The notes: generated by a model not told the origin, from the letters alone. Shown: positions 46,301-59,743, counted from the stretch's first letter. The stretch is DNA of 64,000 nt from Clitopilus passeckerianus (GCA_944990035.1 CALYLX010000083.1:248001-312000); one strand, 5' to 3'. Program-made: numbers and translations.

Positions 46301-49163
46301 TTTAGTTTAAAATCAATTTACGGTTGAAGGCGATGAGATACGGGAATGCCTGGCTTTAGAAAGTCCAGGTATATGGAACGAAGAGATGCACACAATCCAT
46401 GCCCAGGTTTCTGTAAATAGCCGAGGAATGTCTAACTTCTGCTAATCATTGAGGGGACTTGGAACTACGGTCATGAAGTTAGCGACTAAAGATCGGATGA
46501 ATTCCACGCTGCGAGCCGGGGATGATGTGGGGCTCATTAAGGTAGGGCAAGGTACTTCATGTTGTGCTATGGTTCAATTTAAGGTATGAAGTGGGTCGCT
46601 GGTCCTCAAATTCCAACCAGCAACTTCAAATACACCGTCGCAACGAACCCCACCACCATCAAGCCCTACAGTTGTTTAGGTAGACGTTGGGTAGACGTGT
46701 GGAAATTAAGACGAGCCACTGTGAAAGAGAAAACAGTGGCGTGGCGCAGACTCCAGGGCCTGTTCCAGCCCTGCCCCGAACTGACGCACGAACGAACACC
46801 CCACAGAGTAAGCATCATCCCAGCTACCCTTCGCTATTAAAACCACGCGACGAGGCACCAATGGTCTGAACATCCCTGCAGGCTCGGGTAGTCCTCACGT
46901 TTACTCATCGACGTGACTCGGCCTTGCCCTGAAGCGTGGGGCTCTTCCCTGGTCTGTTTGCAACGATCTTCCCATCCTATCTGGAATCTCATACCCTCTT
47001 GTAAGTAATACCGAAGGACCTTGCTGCCCTCTCATCACCTAACTACCTTTGAAGCCAGATGAAGCCGTGATCTTCGCTACATGCAAGCTATCAGGTGGTT
47101 CTCTCACTATGGCTCCCAGCGGACAGATTCGTCTCACCCGAATCCGTACTATCACAAGATGCCAGTCCGATAGCAGCCCAGCATTCAATTGTGAATGGCG
47201 TGTATAAGGATACCATATGCATCCAGCTCCCAAGAACTACTAACCGCCGGTCGTTTTCCTCGGCTTCTTGCTCCACGGATACAATGGACGTCAATTGAAT
47301 GGCACGTCAGACAGTCAAGATCAACTGCCAAAACCAACATCCTTTTAACCGAGGTTTCCTCTTGACGATGAGAATGAATACCGGGGACGCCAAACGATAA
47401 GGAGGACGAGTCTCTTCTGGTCCTGGGACGCGATTGTTGAACCTGTTTAGTGGGCCATATCAGTCCATTGGGATTCTGGCACTTGTCAAACTCGGAGGCG
47501 GCCTGCCAAGGCAAAAGTGAAGTTGAATTAAGTATCACTGTTCTGTATGAAGAGCCTTCTGTGTGCGCACTATCTGAGCAATTGATACGTACGTCCATAC
47601 AGCGGATCGTAGCCGCACGCATGCTCAAAGTACTGTCAGTCAAGGCTACGGAAGCGGTGGGCAAAATCTGACAGAAGCTGCCTGCGGAAATGCAGACTCT
47701 GAACCTTGTCAGGAATAAATAACTTGATGCGGACTCCATTCAGTCGCGTGCTGTGGCGACAGGGCGTGAGAGGAAATCTTTGATCTATGATACCGGTATT
47801 TAAATCGCTTAATCCAAATAAGGCACCGGCCGCTCACCGATTTTGAGATTTCATCGGCTTTTGTCGGCTGCAGTGGGCGGACCCCTTGTGCAGTCCCGAC
47901 GTCCATTCCCGTAGTGATGGAAATTCGTCACCAATCCTCTTCAAAAGCTTTGATGGAAACGGCGGCAGGAACTTTGTGCGGCTTTAGGTCCAGAAGATTG
48001 CACGTTGTGCCGAACTGAGATTTTTAGAGTGTTCAGAAGGTGAGAATCAAACAGAAGGGTCTTGTTCGCTATCGGCTCACGGCACAGTAAACCTGGGTAG
48101 AGCTCGTTCATATGATGACGATTTGAATCTCTTGCCGAGCCTTGTGCTAAGTTATACGCCCTGGATGGTGAGCCCTCCAAGCATGCGATAGAATACGTTT
48201 CACGAGATTGGCATGTGCTTAACACAACAGGCCCTCTCAGCCCGCACAGAATCCTTTTACGATTACGTCGCAATGCAGCCTTCTTTTTCACATTTCTGAA
48301 GTCTGGACCTTTGTGTTTGTGCCTTCGGTTGTCAGTTTATGTGAAGAGATGCAACAGACTTAGCGACGTGAGGATCACATGCTCGGCCAATTTACACAGC
48401 AACGTAACGAATTCTGATTCTGCATAGCTGGAAATCTGCGAAGGGAAAGCAGTCGCCATCTTATCATTCCATCATTATCTTTGTATGTAATGTCAAATTT
48501 TAAGAACAATCCAACGTCAACTACCTTCTAGCAAAAATCAGACGATCTATGTTCTCCGACAACAATTCAAAGAAGTGTTAAGCAGCTCAGACGAGCACCT
48601 TCTTGAAGAAGATCTTTCAGCTTTTGAGAATGACTGATCGTGGTCAACGAGCCTGCCAGGGTAATCACACTTGCTTACGGGCCTTCTGCGGTGGCCTCCC
48701 GGCAACCCTCCTGTGGGGAAAGCCCTGTGTCATAGAGGGCAGGTCTACTGTGTGTTTATGAATGGTGTTTCGAAGGGCCTACAGTCAGCTGGCAATGGAG
48801 TGGATTTTCTTAGCTCTTCCATTGCTAACACGTTTAACTGTCGGTTGAACGTCGATCAGTATTTGGATGTAGTCAGCAATCTCTAGATCAATCATGCCGG
48901 AAGGGGAAAGACGCACCATGTCGGGCAACTCTCCGACAACCGCAACTTGTTCACTCCCACAGCCATCTGGTATCGCGACACACTGTGTCCGGTGGTGTCT
49001 AGATTGGGACCCAGGCAGAAAGGGCTGGCGAAATCATGGATCAATACTATGTTCTTCACATAATTCCCATGGGGATCAGCGAGGCCCTCCCATATGGGCA
49101 AGTCGAAGTCAAATAAGACTTCACTGGTTTTTGGAGTAAGATTACCTCCCTCCTCCCACTGTC
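46301..49163. other. 2.9 kb without a supported gene
   Basis: A 184-residue open frame on the minus strand at 47185-47739 has no recognisable motif, and its composition does not stand out. Nothing else forms an exon chain. I see no transposon ends. This is the largest unexplained gap in the right half. Confidence 0.5.
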
Positions 49164-51223
49164 ATGTCCGACGGATTACCGGTGCCACCACCGAACATAC
49201 AGCTGCAGTACGTTGAAAGCGTGGTCTTTGTTCGCGAAGTTCACTAATGGATGGGCTTCAGGTATGGCCCCATGCTCATTGGGGTCTTCCTGAATATGAT
49301 CTTGTATGGGGTACGTGGACTTGTGATAGAAACTTCGCGTAAAGGGCTGACCCTATGATTTCTATTACAAGGTGCTTATCGTACAGGTTAGTAGCGGCGC
49401 AGTTGGCATTCCGAGCCTGGCTGAGCATCCTCCCCCGCATAGACATACTCATACTATCAGGAATACAAGAAGTGAGCGTTCTTGTTGCTCATACTTGTCG
49501 ACATTGCTAACAGATCTCAGGGATTCGACATGGATTAAGATCCTGGTAAAGCTCTACCGTGATAGTACCACGTCGCGTTGAAACTTATATCCCTAGGTTT
49601 ACTATCTGTTCATCATCGAAACTGCCAATACCGCCTTCGCTATGTTGGTTGTATATGAACCTCTGATTCTTCATTACGGTATGCAAACCCTTCCTATAGA
49701 TTTCTCCATGTTCTTACATGATCTCCAGCTCGGCCTATCGCTACTCAAAACTTTCCGAGGTGTACGTAGTAATATCTGCCGAGGTGCTCGGCGAGAACTA
49801 ACTATCTTCATCACATATTCCAGTTTTCGCCAGTGGTAAGTGTTTGATCAACACGTGTAATGCTCCGAGCTGAACACCTGCTCCTTCAGAACCGTTCATC
49901 ATTGTGAGTGTTCGTTGGGTGATGATGGTCCAGACCCCAGGCTCAATGAGCCCATTTTAGGTCGCGGTGTCAACCCCGATCCAGATGTTCTTCGCATGGA
50001 GGATTAAGAAACTAACGAAGAGCAATTGGATCGCGCTCCTGATCGTTTTGCTTGCTATCGTATCTCTTGGTGAATCGGCATATATCTCTTCCAATGGGAA
50101 CGCCACTGACGTGTGGAGGACTGTTATAGCCGGCGGCATCTGGACAGGAACAATGATCGTCATCCTCAAGGTATTCGCGAAGAAGCCTGAGCTTCATACT
50201 CCTGCTCTCGTGTGGTTCTTGTCGTCGTGTGTGGCGGACATTATTATTACCCTCACCCTCGTCTACAGCTTGGTACGCACTTGTTCTCTTCGCTTCCGCC
50301 GTTCAGCACATCTTACGAAGCCGTCCCAACCAGTCAAAGCGAAAGACCGGCTTCAGTGCGACAGATGATGCTATCTCCAAGATCATTCGCAGTATGTCCA
50401 TTGCCAATTCAATTCAGCCTTACGGTCCGACTAAGACATTTCCGTCTAGCTACTGTGCAAACGGGCATGTTGACGTATGTCCTTTTCTCTTCCATATCGG
50501 AACAAGACTGACGTTAGTGCTAGTGCTATTTTTGCCGTTGGAGATGTTGTATTCTTCATGAGTGAGTTTTTGTTGTCTTTAAAGCCGCACACGACTGATA
50601 TATCGCCTTTACAGCTCTGCCGGTATGTCATTGTTCCATTGGCTCATCTGACCATGTTCTGATTTGCCCAATGTAATCACCTTAGCACACTGCACTGTAA
50701 GTCGCCACGGATCATCCATCTACGGGAAACGCCTAATTCCTTGTAGTAACTTCCTCTGGGATCTCGCGCTGTCCAAACTTTACGCCAACTGCCTTCTCTC
50801 GACGCTCAACGCCCGACGAGCCCTGAAGGAAAAGGTCGTCAGCTCAAACGGCCACAGGATATCAACGGCACCCAGGCGGCAGGTGAGTTTGTCCTGCTTC
50901 TTTCCGTGACCAACAATGGCTCATGTGCGTTATAGTTGGATACCTTCGAAAGCTCGCATGTTGTACGCTTTAATAGCTATTGTCGTTTCGGCGGGTACTA
51001 ACTCTTCCCCACCAATAGTTAAGCCCGACATACGAGCTCGAACATCAGAAAAACTTCGATCACACTTCTTCGTATCCCCGCGATGTGGAATTTGGCATTA
51101 CAGTGACCAAAGTACGTTATCTAAACTCTAATATTGGATTCAGACTGATGATCATCACGATAGGTCGTGGAGACGATTCAAGATCCTTCACCTCACGCAC
51201 AATATTCACCTCACACCCAATAG
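49164..51223 (+). CDS. DUF6534-type integral membrane protein (copy 1)
   Basis: Many short exons starting MSDGLPVPPPNIQLQ give a multi-pass membrane protein: YGPMLIGVFLNMILYGVLIVQ, YYLFIIETANTAFAMLVVYEPLI, VAVSTPIQMFFAWRIKKLT, NWIALLIVLLAIVSLGESAY, LKVFAKKPELHTPALVWFL, VADIIITLTLVYSL, KRKTGFSATDDAISKIIR and LWDLALSKLYANCLLSTLNA, then a hydrophilic tail ending AQYSPHTQ. The pattern STPIQ..FAWRI / KKPEL..PALVWFL / KTGF..TDD..SKIIR / LSKLY.NCLLSTLNAR is the signature of the basidiomycete-expanded DUF6534 family (about seven helices, function unknown). The model starts at the ATG that joins in phase. It is followed by a paralogue in the same orientation. Confidence 0.8.
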
Positions 51224-52068
51224 AACCGGAACCACCCATTAACCTTATTCAGAGACACTTGTATCATCGCTGTTCACCCCATGACTGTATAAATTGGAAA
51301 CTGTGCATTACCAACTGATGTATGTTAGAGGCATCTTTAAGCGGTTTTGGTATGAAATTCGGTAGCCTGACAATCATCTCATCCACTCCTTTGTATCGTA
51401 GCTTACATTCCTTTCCAAACCGATTACTATCATTTCCTGCCTAGGCGCTCCCCGCCGCGCCTTTGACCCACTCGTAAGCCATCGACATATGCTCTAGCAT
51501 TGAACGCCTTCAAGTGTCGATCAAGTGGACTTCGCCAGACAGATTAACCTCGTCTCGGCGGAAGGCTTGGTAGCATTAAGCCGGCCCGCAGCCGGAACCT
51601 CGGTCCATGATTGTCGTTTTGGGTTGGCGCCGAGAAGATGCATGGATACCCACTGGCAGGGTATCTACTCGTGACTTCCATAGAAAAGTTTAAACTCAAC
51701 AGGGTGACACCAAGTTCAGCGGACGAAGTTCATAGCCCAGGTCTTCAAAACGGCCTACGTTTTATTCAAAACTCTCGTAAGTTGGAGGAATGGGAGAAGC
51801 CTCCGTTTTGCTGATGGTTAACGGTTGGCTGTGTGGGGCTGACGTGCCTGATATATGTATTTGCGGACCACCCGATCGTCACGACCACATGCTCCAATGG
51901 ATCAGCTTCCACTGAACAGCGTTCGTGATGTCGGATTTTCCAGCTCATGACAGACTAGTCTTCTTCTCCAACGTCTGCCTCTCAAAATCCGTTGAACGTG
52001 GACGTCGACTTAGCCTATAAGACCATCGAAGGGAAGACGTTGTCGGGGTTCTCTCTGCCGACGTCAGG
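51224..52068. other. Intergenic between the DUF6534 copies
   Basis: No gene is supported. A 67-residue open frame at 51611-51814 has no family resemblance. Confidence 0.5.
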
Positions 52069-53948
52069 ATGCCCTCCGTCAAGTTGCTGTGAGTGTTCGA
52101 TGGTCGCCATTGCCCATTTCATGCTGAGCGCAGTTCTCTGAAGGTTTGGGCCTATGCTCATAGGTATTTTGCTTGTTTCCTGGTGGATTCTATGACTTAC
52201 AATGGCGAATAGGCTCATTTCTGAATTGTATCTTGTATGGAGTGAGTTTGGTCAGCCACTCGAAGCCAGCCCGCTCGTATTAACAAGGCACTTTACAGGT
52301 GATGGCAATCCAAGTGCGCCGCTTCGGGAGTTCTGGGTGGTTTTATAGCTCATGACGTGTATTTCTTAGATGGTCGTGTATTACCAGGCTTTTAAGAGGT
52401 ACGACAGCTGTCACTTGAACCCTGAGTTGCACTGACGTATTGCTATCTCAGAGATGCTCGCTGGATGCGTCTCTTTGTAAGTGGCCGGTAGCCTTCACGG
52501 ATGGACACTATATCTGAATGCTCGGTGGCAGGTGCTATATCTCTTCGTCATTGAGACGGGGAATACTGGTTGTGTTATTGGAATGTTGTATGAGCCATTG
52601 ATCGACAAATATGGTGCGAGATAAGCTGCTACCTTAAACCCGCTGGCTCCTGACATATTTCATCCGAAGCTACTCCTGAGGCGACAACATTCTTTCCTCT
52701 GCGTATGTCCAGTTATTCTTGACTTCTCGCCATCGTATTCACCCCATCCTCTTCAGTACTTCCCAGTGGTTGGTCACCTTCCAGAACATAGTGGATTGCG
52801 TTGCTAAACTACATACTTGCAGAACCTCTCCTCGCTGTTTTAATTTCTACTCCTATCCAGATATTTATTGCCTGGAGAATTAGAATTATCAGCCGGAGTC
52901 AGATACTGGCTGCAACTATCTGCGTTCTCGCGTTGGCTTCTCTTGGTGAGCTATTGTACATCGCATTTTGGTACCAGAGTGCTGACTGCGTACAGCTGGT
53001 GGACTGTGGCTTACAAGAACGATCACTCATGTCCGAATGTTCGCCAAGAAGCCTGAGCTACATTGGCCGGCTCTCCTCTGGCTACTCGCTTCAGGAATTG
53101 CAGACGTCGTTATCACAGTCTCGTTGACGTTTAACTTGGTATATCTTGTTCCTCTCACATTTCGAATCCAGGACACTGACCGGGAATATAGGCCCGCCGA
53201 AAAACAGGCTTCAGTGGAACGGATGATGTGATCAACAGGGTTGGTTCTTGTGCCGTCCTTAATTCTGAAATTTCTCTAACGTCGTTCTTTGTATTCTTTT
53301 CAGATTATCCGACTGACGATTCAAACTGGTCTCATCACCGCGGTTGTGGCGGTTTTGGATATCATCTGCTTCTTAGTTCTTCCGGTGAGTTCTCTCAGTA
53401 CCTGCTTCAGATGTGAAGGCTCTAATTCCAATCCTCCCACAGCATACGACGATGTGAGTCCATATCATGCTCGTGAAGCCGGGGGAAATGATCTAAATCC
53501 GGGGTTAGAAATTTCGTCTGGGATTTCGCCTTGTCGAAACTCTATACGAACGCTCTCATGTCGACGCTTAATGCGCGAGCCGGCTGGACAGGCATGATCG
53601 CTAACGGCATGACTGGGCATAATGTGTTGTTTGGATCTGACGATAGCAGTAGTATACCGGAGGTGAGTGCTACATTCACGCTAGCAGAGGTCCCGAAATA
53701 ATTCGGTCATTCAGTTTACAAGAACATATGCTTCTTCCTACGTGCCGACGACTCATCATGTGGTACGGAACCCTCCTTCCCTGACCATTTGATAGAGAAC
53801 TAATACTTCTCAGATGTCAATACATCGCAACCTCCGAGGCCCAACGGCTCCTGACCATACAGAAACTATAAAAGACGTTTCGGACGGTATCTCAATAACA
53901 AAAGAGGTTAGCACTATGGTCGACCCACCTCCAAATCACCATCCATGA
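52069..53948 (+). CDS. DUF6534-type integral membrane protein (copy 2)
   Basis: The paralogue of the gene at 49164 has the same exon order: MPSVKLL joined to FGPMLIGSFLNCILYG, then VVYYQAFKRDARWMRLF, LYLFVIETGNTGCVIGMLYE, VLISTPIQIFIAWRIRIIS, LALASLGELLYIAF, MFAKKPELHWPALLWLLAS, VADVVITVSLTFNL-like sequence (here IADVV), RKTGFSGTDDVI, LTIQTGLITAVVAVLDIICF, FVWDFALSKLYTNALMSTLNA, and a hydrophilic tail ending STMVDPPPNHHP, TGA 53946-53948. Part of the loop exon near 52970-53040 does not read cleanly in one frame, so that join is uncertain. Function unknown. Confidence 0.75.
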
Positions 53949-55687
53949 GTGGCCGAATCTATTGCATCACATAATTCATTTGATTACATACCTGTAGACC
54001 TTGCATTCTGGCCGCCCGCCGTTGTACTAATATACCCTGTATCATAGATAGAAGTGAGAAAACTTCTGGATCTCATTCTATACAAGAAGGCCCAGGATGC
54101 TATTCGAGCACATGGAATAGTACCCGGTCCATCGGCGAAGCCTGAATTCCATCTCTCCTACCTGCTCAATTGAAACGGTGTCGCCACTTTGCGGTGTATG
54201 GGACGAAATCTGATCTTGTGATCAGGGGATTTCCAGACAGGGTCTGGGAGTTTGGACTTCTGTCCATAGCCGTTTTGACAGGTCAAATGTTGATTTACTC
54301 TGCGAACACGAGGCAGTTTGGAGATCTCCCTCTCACGGGTGACGCATATGCTCTGGAGAGCTTCTTTGATGAGTATCAGCTGCTTTCATCCACGGTTACC
54401 CCGAATCGCTTTCTACCCGAGACCGCCTTCGTGGAGCGTGATAGGTGGATGCGGCGAGCCTGAGCTGGAGGACATCTGCTCCACTCTACTAGCTTCTTTG
54501 CACCGGCGTTGAGAACGTCTTCATTAATGAACGGATTGAGCTCGAGTTTAGTGCGAGGGGGTTTTCATCTCCGAGATAAGATTGCGCCACGTTTTCCCCG
54601 AGCCTTCACCTACCAATCTGGCTGCCGATGACATGGTAACTCACAGATAACTTAAGTAGTTAAATTGATATTCTTTCCGCCGGTCGACTGCCGTGGTTCA
54701 GATACCAAGAGAAAAAGATCCAGATAATCACGATGTCGATGAGCCCAGGTCGATTTAGCGAGAGAGAACTTCTCGCTGAGAACGCGAATGCGAATCGGCA
54801 GGTCCCAACAATCATGGCGTAACGAAGAAGTTTAGGCACCTTTCAGACGTCGAGGGAAAACCAGGCACTATAGATCAAGCCTTTCGAACGCCTCTCGTGC
54901 TCGAAACTTGAATTCTCTCAGCCGTGTAGGCGCTACCGCGCAGCAAGATGGTCGAGACTTTGTTGCCCTAAGAACAAGTAGCGATAGCGATCTTTGCCAA
55001 CAAGTAACTTCCCAACGAACGGTCGTCCCACCGCACAAAGATAACCAGGAGACAGACCAGAGAACTGAGTGTATCGAGCAAATTTTACTCTGAATGTAAA
55101 CGACAGGCAAGATGTCATGCCGCCTGTTGAATCGTGAGTGAATTGGACTGACCGTGCCTTTCTGTCTGGTTTGACTGATTGTGAATTGAAAATCACATCA
55201 CTTGATCCGGGGCAGGCAAAAATTATCATGCTCCCCACCTCGACGGTATTTCAGATTAACCTACTGGTTTGGCTCCGGAGTCATGGCTATCGGCCGTAAA
55301 GCTTGAAGCCAAGAGAAAGCATTTTTTGCCAGTAACGTATAGTCAAGAGGGGCTAAAATGACCGGTTCGTACCGTGTTGCATTCGAATAAGCAAAATTTA
55401 CTCAACACTCAAATCCTAGCGCTTCGATGTGTGCACACCGGCACGAAGCATGGACAGGTTACAGTGTGGTGTGGCCCTGCAGAGATGCCATCGGACGTCC
55501 TGACCGCTTGTTTGCCGCTGTTTGATCCACCTTAATTCGGACTTATCCCCGACTATCCGACAGTTCCCTGTCAGAACCTCGCAAAAACTGGCGATCAAGG
55601 TTTTGTCAGACCCGGATACATATTGAGTGCCATGGAGCATCTCCTGTCGTTACGCCCCCTTTCTATCTCTCGTCGTTGTCGGTCAGA
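53949..55687. other. 1.7 kb without a supported gene
   Basis: Open frames (for example 54170-54463, with GFPDRVWEFGLLSIAVLTG) lack family resemblance and exon context. The right end is the promoter of the permease gene. Confidence 0.45.
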
Positions 55688-57573
55688 ATGGCAGAGAAGG
55701 CATCCCAAAACTCGTCCACCGATCCCGAGAAGCGCGCCGACACCAGCAGCATTGGCAGCTATGGGCAAGTGACAGCCTCAGAGGATGACCCACGGATGAA
55801 GCACGTATGGCGGAAGATGGACTTGTACGTCTTGCCCGTCGTCGCCATGTTCTACCTGCTTTCCTTCTTGGTAAGAATCTCTACTCGGAAGGAAAGTCAA
55901 CGACGTGCTTAACGTGTTCAACTCCATTAGGATCGAACGAACTTGGGCAACGCGAAGGTTGCTGGTCTCCAGAAGGACCTCAAACTGACCAACAAGCAGT
56001 ACAGTATCGCACTGACTGTTACCTACGTCCCTTACATCGTCGCCGAACTTCCCTCTAACCTCCTGCTAAAGGTGAGCCTAGCGGATACTTAGGCATCAGT
56101 CCGAAAGCTGATCCGCTCCGTCTGTAGGCCGTCGGTCCCAACTTGCTCCTGCCAACTCTGTTGACACTATGGGGTGTTGTGACCACCCTGCAAGGCGTCG
56201 TGAAATCGTATCAGGGACTTTTGGCCTGCCGTTTCTTCTTGGGCTTGTGTGAAGGTTTGTTGATGCATATTCGTACCACTCCACAAACTCGGTGCTCATA
56301 AACTCCTGATTAGGCGGCGTCTTCCCCGGTCTCGTTCTTTACCTGTCATTCTTTTATCCACGTCAGAAACTTAACTGGAGGTAAGCATCAGTGGATTCTC
56401 ATTCTATCTGCTGGTTCTGATTTGACTTTGATATTCAGAATTTCCGGTTTCTTCTCAACCGCCTCCATCTCCGGCGCTTTCTCAGGTCTCCTTGCATTCG
56501 GTATCATCAACCTCGACGGCAAGGGCGGCAGACCTGGGTGGGCTTGGATCTTCATTCTCGAGGGTCTTTTCACCGTTCTCTTCGGCGCACTCTCCTTCTT
56601 CATTCTACCCAGCTCACCCGACCACTGCAAGTTCCTCAGCACTGAGGAGAAGGCATACGTCGCACGCACCCTCAGGGAATGTGGTGCCACCGGTGATGAG
56701 GACTTTGACAAGTTCAGCTGGCGCGAGGTTGCAATGGCGTTCAAGTCTCCGCAAGTTATCCTCCTGGCCATCATCTTCTTCTTCGATGGTGCCATGGTGT
56801 ATGGTCTTGCCTAGTATGTAACCCTTATCGTGATACTTTTGGGCTCGTGCTGATACGACCTGTCAGCTTCGCACCTTCTATTGTCCAAGGGCTCGGATAC
56901 ACGGCTTCTCGTGCTCAGCTGTTCAGTGTTCCTCCGTTCGCTGCTGCCTTCTTTGGTATGTTATATTCTTGTCCATCACTTACCGGTATGTCATAATCTA
57001 ACTTGCACTCCCAAAGTTACGATGGTCTCGGCCTACATCTCTGATCGTTATTCCGCAAGGGGTTTCGTCAGCATGTTCTGCGGCCTGATCGCCTTGATTG
57101 GTTTCGTCATGTATCTCGGTGAGCGCTCTTGTTCATATCCACCTTAAATGTCAGAGTTAACTGACGCCATCCTCTCTGTAGCTGTCGACAATTACAACGT
57201 CAAATATGGTTCCCTCTTCCTGACAATCTCCGGCGCTTACTGCGCCGCCCCTGCTCTCTCGACCTGGAACGCCAATAACTCGGCGCCCCATATTCGTCGG
57301 GCCACTGCTATCGCCATTGGTTTCATCATGACCAACTCTGGCGGTATTATGGTTACTTGGCTGTTCGGCGCCCTCTCGCCACCACCCAAGTACACCAAGG
57401 CCACCATCACGATGATCATCTTCTCCGCATTGACCATCGTCGTCAGCGGTATCAACGTTGCCTACCTGCACATGCAGAACAAGAAGAAGGCAGCGATCAG
57501 GGCTTCCTCGTCTCGCGAGGACGAGAGCCCAGATCTTGGAGACAAATCTGCTTGGTTCGTGTATAGCTTGTAA
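55688..57573 (+). CDS. MFS transporter, anion:cation symporter type (Dal5/allantoate permease-like)
   Basis: About nine exons encode a 12-helix carrier. After a hydrophilic N-terminus (MAEKASQNSSTDPEKRAD) come LDLYVLPVVAM-like helix 1 (here MDLYVLPVVAMFYLLSFL), the signature DRTNLGNAKVAGL, LTVTYVPYIVAELPSNLLLK, PTLLTLWGVVTTLQG, CRFFLGLCEGGVFPGLVLYL, FYPRQKLNWRISGFFS, then the second half with FFFDGAMVYGLAYFAPSI, VSAYISDRYSARG, and LSTWNANNSAPHIRRATA. DR.N.GNAK, LGL.E.GVFPG and the late W.xNN....RR motif mark the anion:cation symporter (allantoate permease-like) family. It likely moves an organic anion or vitamin with protons across the plasma membrane; the substrate cannot be told from sequence. 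Confidence 0.9.
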
Positions 57574-58079
57574 TCCACATTATCTAGTAAAAAGGGTTCG
57601 GTCGTGGCATGGTTGGATGGCACGTGTATAATCGGTTGTTTATTATTCGTTATTTTTATTGCTGTCGTCGTGTCCTCCATTCCATCCCCGCTATCCCTAC
57701 ATTAGTACATAGGCACTCACTTGTAATCGTAGACTCTCAATAGGAAGATACATGATACCACTCCACTACGAAGACCACCAGCTATGACCCGGCCGGCTTC
57801 ATATATCGAGGAAATGAAACGGAACGCCTTTCCGTAAGGGTGGCGCTTCTCCTGCCCTTCGATGCGTACACGTTTTGACGAGCCTGCAGAGGGTTCATGA
57901 CGGTTTATTCAATCTTGCATATGGGTTCTACTCATGAGACCTGGAATACTCCGTAATTTCTCAATGGGATTGTGTGTTGAACTCATATCCACCTTTCAGA
58001 CGCTCGAAAGCTGTCCAAACTGTCGCGAGCGCGGTACATCGAGCACGCGAGAGTGAGCAAATAATGTCGAGTGACGCCC

Positions 58080-58087
58080 TCACGTGA
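58080..58087. promoter_or_regulatory. TCACGTGA (Cbf1-type E-box)
   Basis: A perfect 8-bp palindrome lies 156 bp before the ATG of cystathionine gamma-lyase. In Saccharomyces cerevisiae the factor Cbf1, with Met4, binds TCACGTG at sulfur-metabolism genes. Its use here is inferred from the gene it precedes. Confidence 0.5.
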
Positions 58088-58173
58088 CTATTTGTCAGCA
58101 TTAAATCTGCTTGATTTCCAATCGCCATACTCAGCAAACCTTTTACGCTGACAAGGTTCTCGGCTCTTTAAAC

Positions 58174-58180
58174 TATATAA
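58174..58180 (+). promoter_or_regulatory. TATA box of cystathionine gamma-lyase
   Basis: TATATAA lies 63 bp upstream of the start codon. Confidence 0.55.
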
Positions 58181-58242
58181 TACAATTGAGGCGTCGGTAC
58201 TGCCTTCTATAATCAACCACCATCATCTTCCGCTCATTCGAA

Positions 58243-59602
58243 ATGTCGCCCTCTGTAGCCCCCCTCGTCGCCAACGGCCCCAGCCACCACGCCATCAATG
58301 GCGTCAAGAAGCCCGCTCAATTAGGTTTCGGAACCAGAGCCATCCATATTGGATCTGAAGCCGACAGCAAGACTGGTGCTGTTATACCTGCGATCTCTCT
58401 CAGCACGACCTACAAGCAAGACGCTATTGGCGTTCACAAGGGCTTCGAGTACTCGCGATCGGGAAACCCTAACCGAGACGCGTTTGAAGCAACCCTCGCT
58501 TCGATCGAGGCTGGTGGCGCCTTTGGCCTCGCCTTTTCTTCGGGATCAGCAGCTACTGCTACTGTCGTTCAGTCACTTGGCCCTGGCTCTCACATCGTCA
58601 GCGTGAACGACGTCTATGGCGGCACCTTCCGCTACATGAATCGGGTCGCTTCAGAGCTTCAAGGAGTCGAAACTACATTCCTTGATTTGGAGAACATCGA
58701 CGACGAGTCTGTCATTGCGTCTGCTATCAAAGAAAATACCAAGGTACGTGTTCTTGACTCTTGAGTACGAGTAGATCATTGATAACACTCTCTAGCTTAT
58801 CTGGGTTGAATCCCCTACCAACCCTACCCTTCGCTTGATAGATATCGCCAAGGTTGCATCTATTGCCCGCACCCATCCTTCAAACCCCCTTGTCCTCGTT
58901 GACAACACCTTCATGTCTCCCTACTACTCCTCACCCCTCCTCCTTGGCGCAGACATCGTCCTCCACAGTCTGACCAAATACGTCAACGGCCACTCCGACG
59001 TCGTCATGGGTGCCCTCATACTGCCCGAGCACCGTTCCACCGCCGCCGAGAAACTTCGTTTCCTCCAAAACGCAACCGGTGCAGTACCAAGCCCGTACGA
59101 TTGCTGGCTTGCTCAGCGTGGAGCCAAAACCCTCCACCTGCGCATGAAAGCCCACGGGACCAACGCATTGGCAGTCGCCAAAGCACTGGAAAGGTCACCC
59201 CACGTCGAGAAGGTGATCTACCCCGGACTGGCATCCCACCCACGCAACGAGCTCGCCTACCGGAACTTGTCACCCCACGCACGCAAGTTCGTCGATGGGC
59301 TCGTTTCCGAGGATGGAGGATTCCCGTTTGGTGGCATGGTTACCTTTAGGATCCGGGGTGGTGAGAAGGAGGCTGAGAAGTTCTTGATCTCGACAAAGTT
59401 GTTCACTTTGGCGGAGAGTCTGGGTGGTGTTGAGAGTTTGGCTGAGCACCCTGCGAAGATGACTCACGGGAGCATCCCGCCGGCGGAGAGGGCGCTTTTG
59501 GGAATTGGTGACAACCTAATCAGGTTGTCCGTTGGTGTAGAGGATGAAGATGACCTAGTTGCAGATGTTGAGCAAGCACTAGAAGCTGCCGTGCAGCCTT
59601 GA
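58243..59602 (+). CDS. CYS3: Cystathionine gamma-lyase
   Basis: Two exons (intron about 58744-58796) give about 430 residues. The pattern is that of the Cys/Met-metabolism PLP enzymes: GFGTRAIHIGSEADSKTGAV, STTYKQDAIGVHKGFEYSRS, NPNRDAFEATLASIEAG, FSSGSAATATV, VNDVYGGTFRYMNRVA, WVESPTNPTLRLIDI, LVDNTFMSPYYSSPLLLGAD, the PLP lysine in SLTKYVNGHSDV, and TKLFTLAESLGGVESLAEHP near the C-terminus. It splits cystathionine to cysteine, 2-oxobutanoate and ammonia, the last step of reverse transsulfuration, in the cytosol. Cystathionine gamma-synthase is a close relative; the overall motif set fits the lyase better. It is convergent with the ARD1 gene. Confidence 0.9.
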
Positions 59603-59743
59603 ACTTCATACTTCTGTATTAGAATTCACAGACACGGACATGGATACTCCAATGTAGCATATAATAGACACATTAATTGCATTGCATACTCTCTGTTATT
59701 GTGGAACTTGTCAGGATAAGTGACAGACAACCTGGGCTCTTAT

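Larger units (their letters stand above)
57574..58242. other. Intergenic, promoter of cystathionine gamma-lyase
   Basis: No gene is seen. The stretch carries the TCACGTGA site and the TATA box listed separately. Confidence 0.7.

Noticed and set aside
47185..47739. 184-residue open frame on the minus strand
   Set aside because: No motif, no exon context and no similarity I recognise; long enough to occur by chance in GC-balanced DNA.
54170..54463. 97-residue open frame between the DUF6534 gene and the permease
   Set aside because: No family resemblance, and no splice sites linking it to other coding sequence.
59016..59349. Open frames opposite and overlapping the cystathionine gamma-lyase gene
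   Set aside because: They are shadows of the strong coding frame of that gene.
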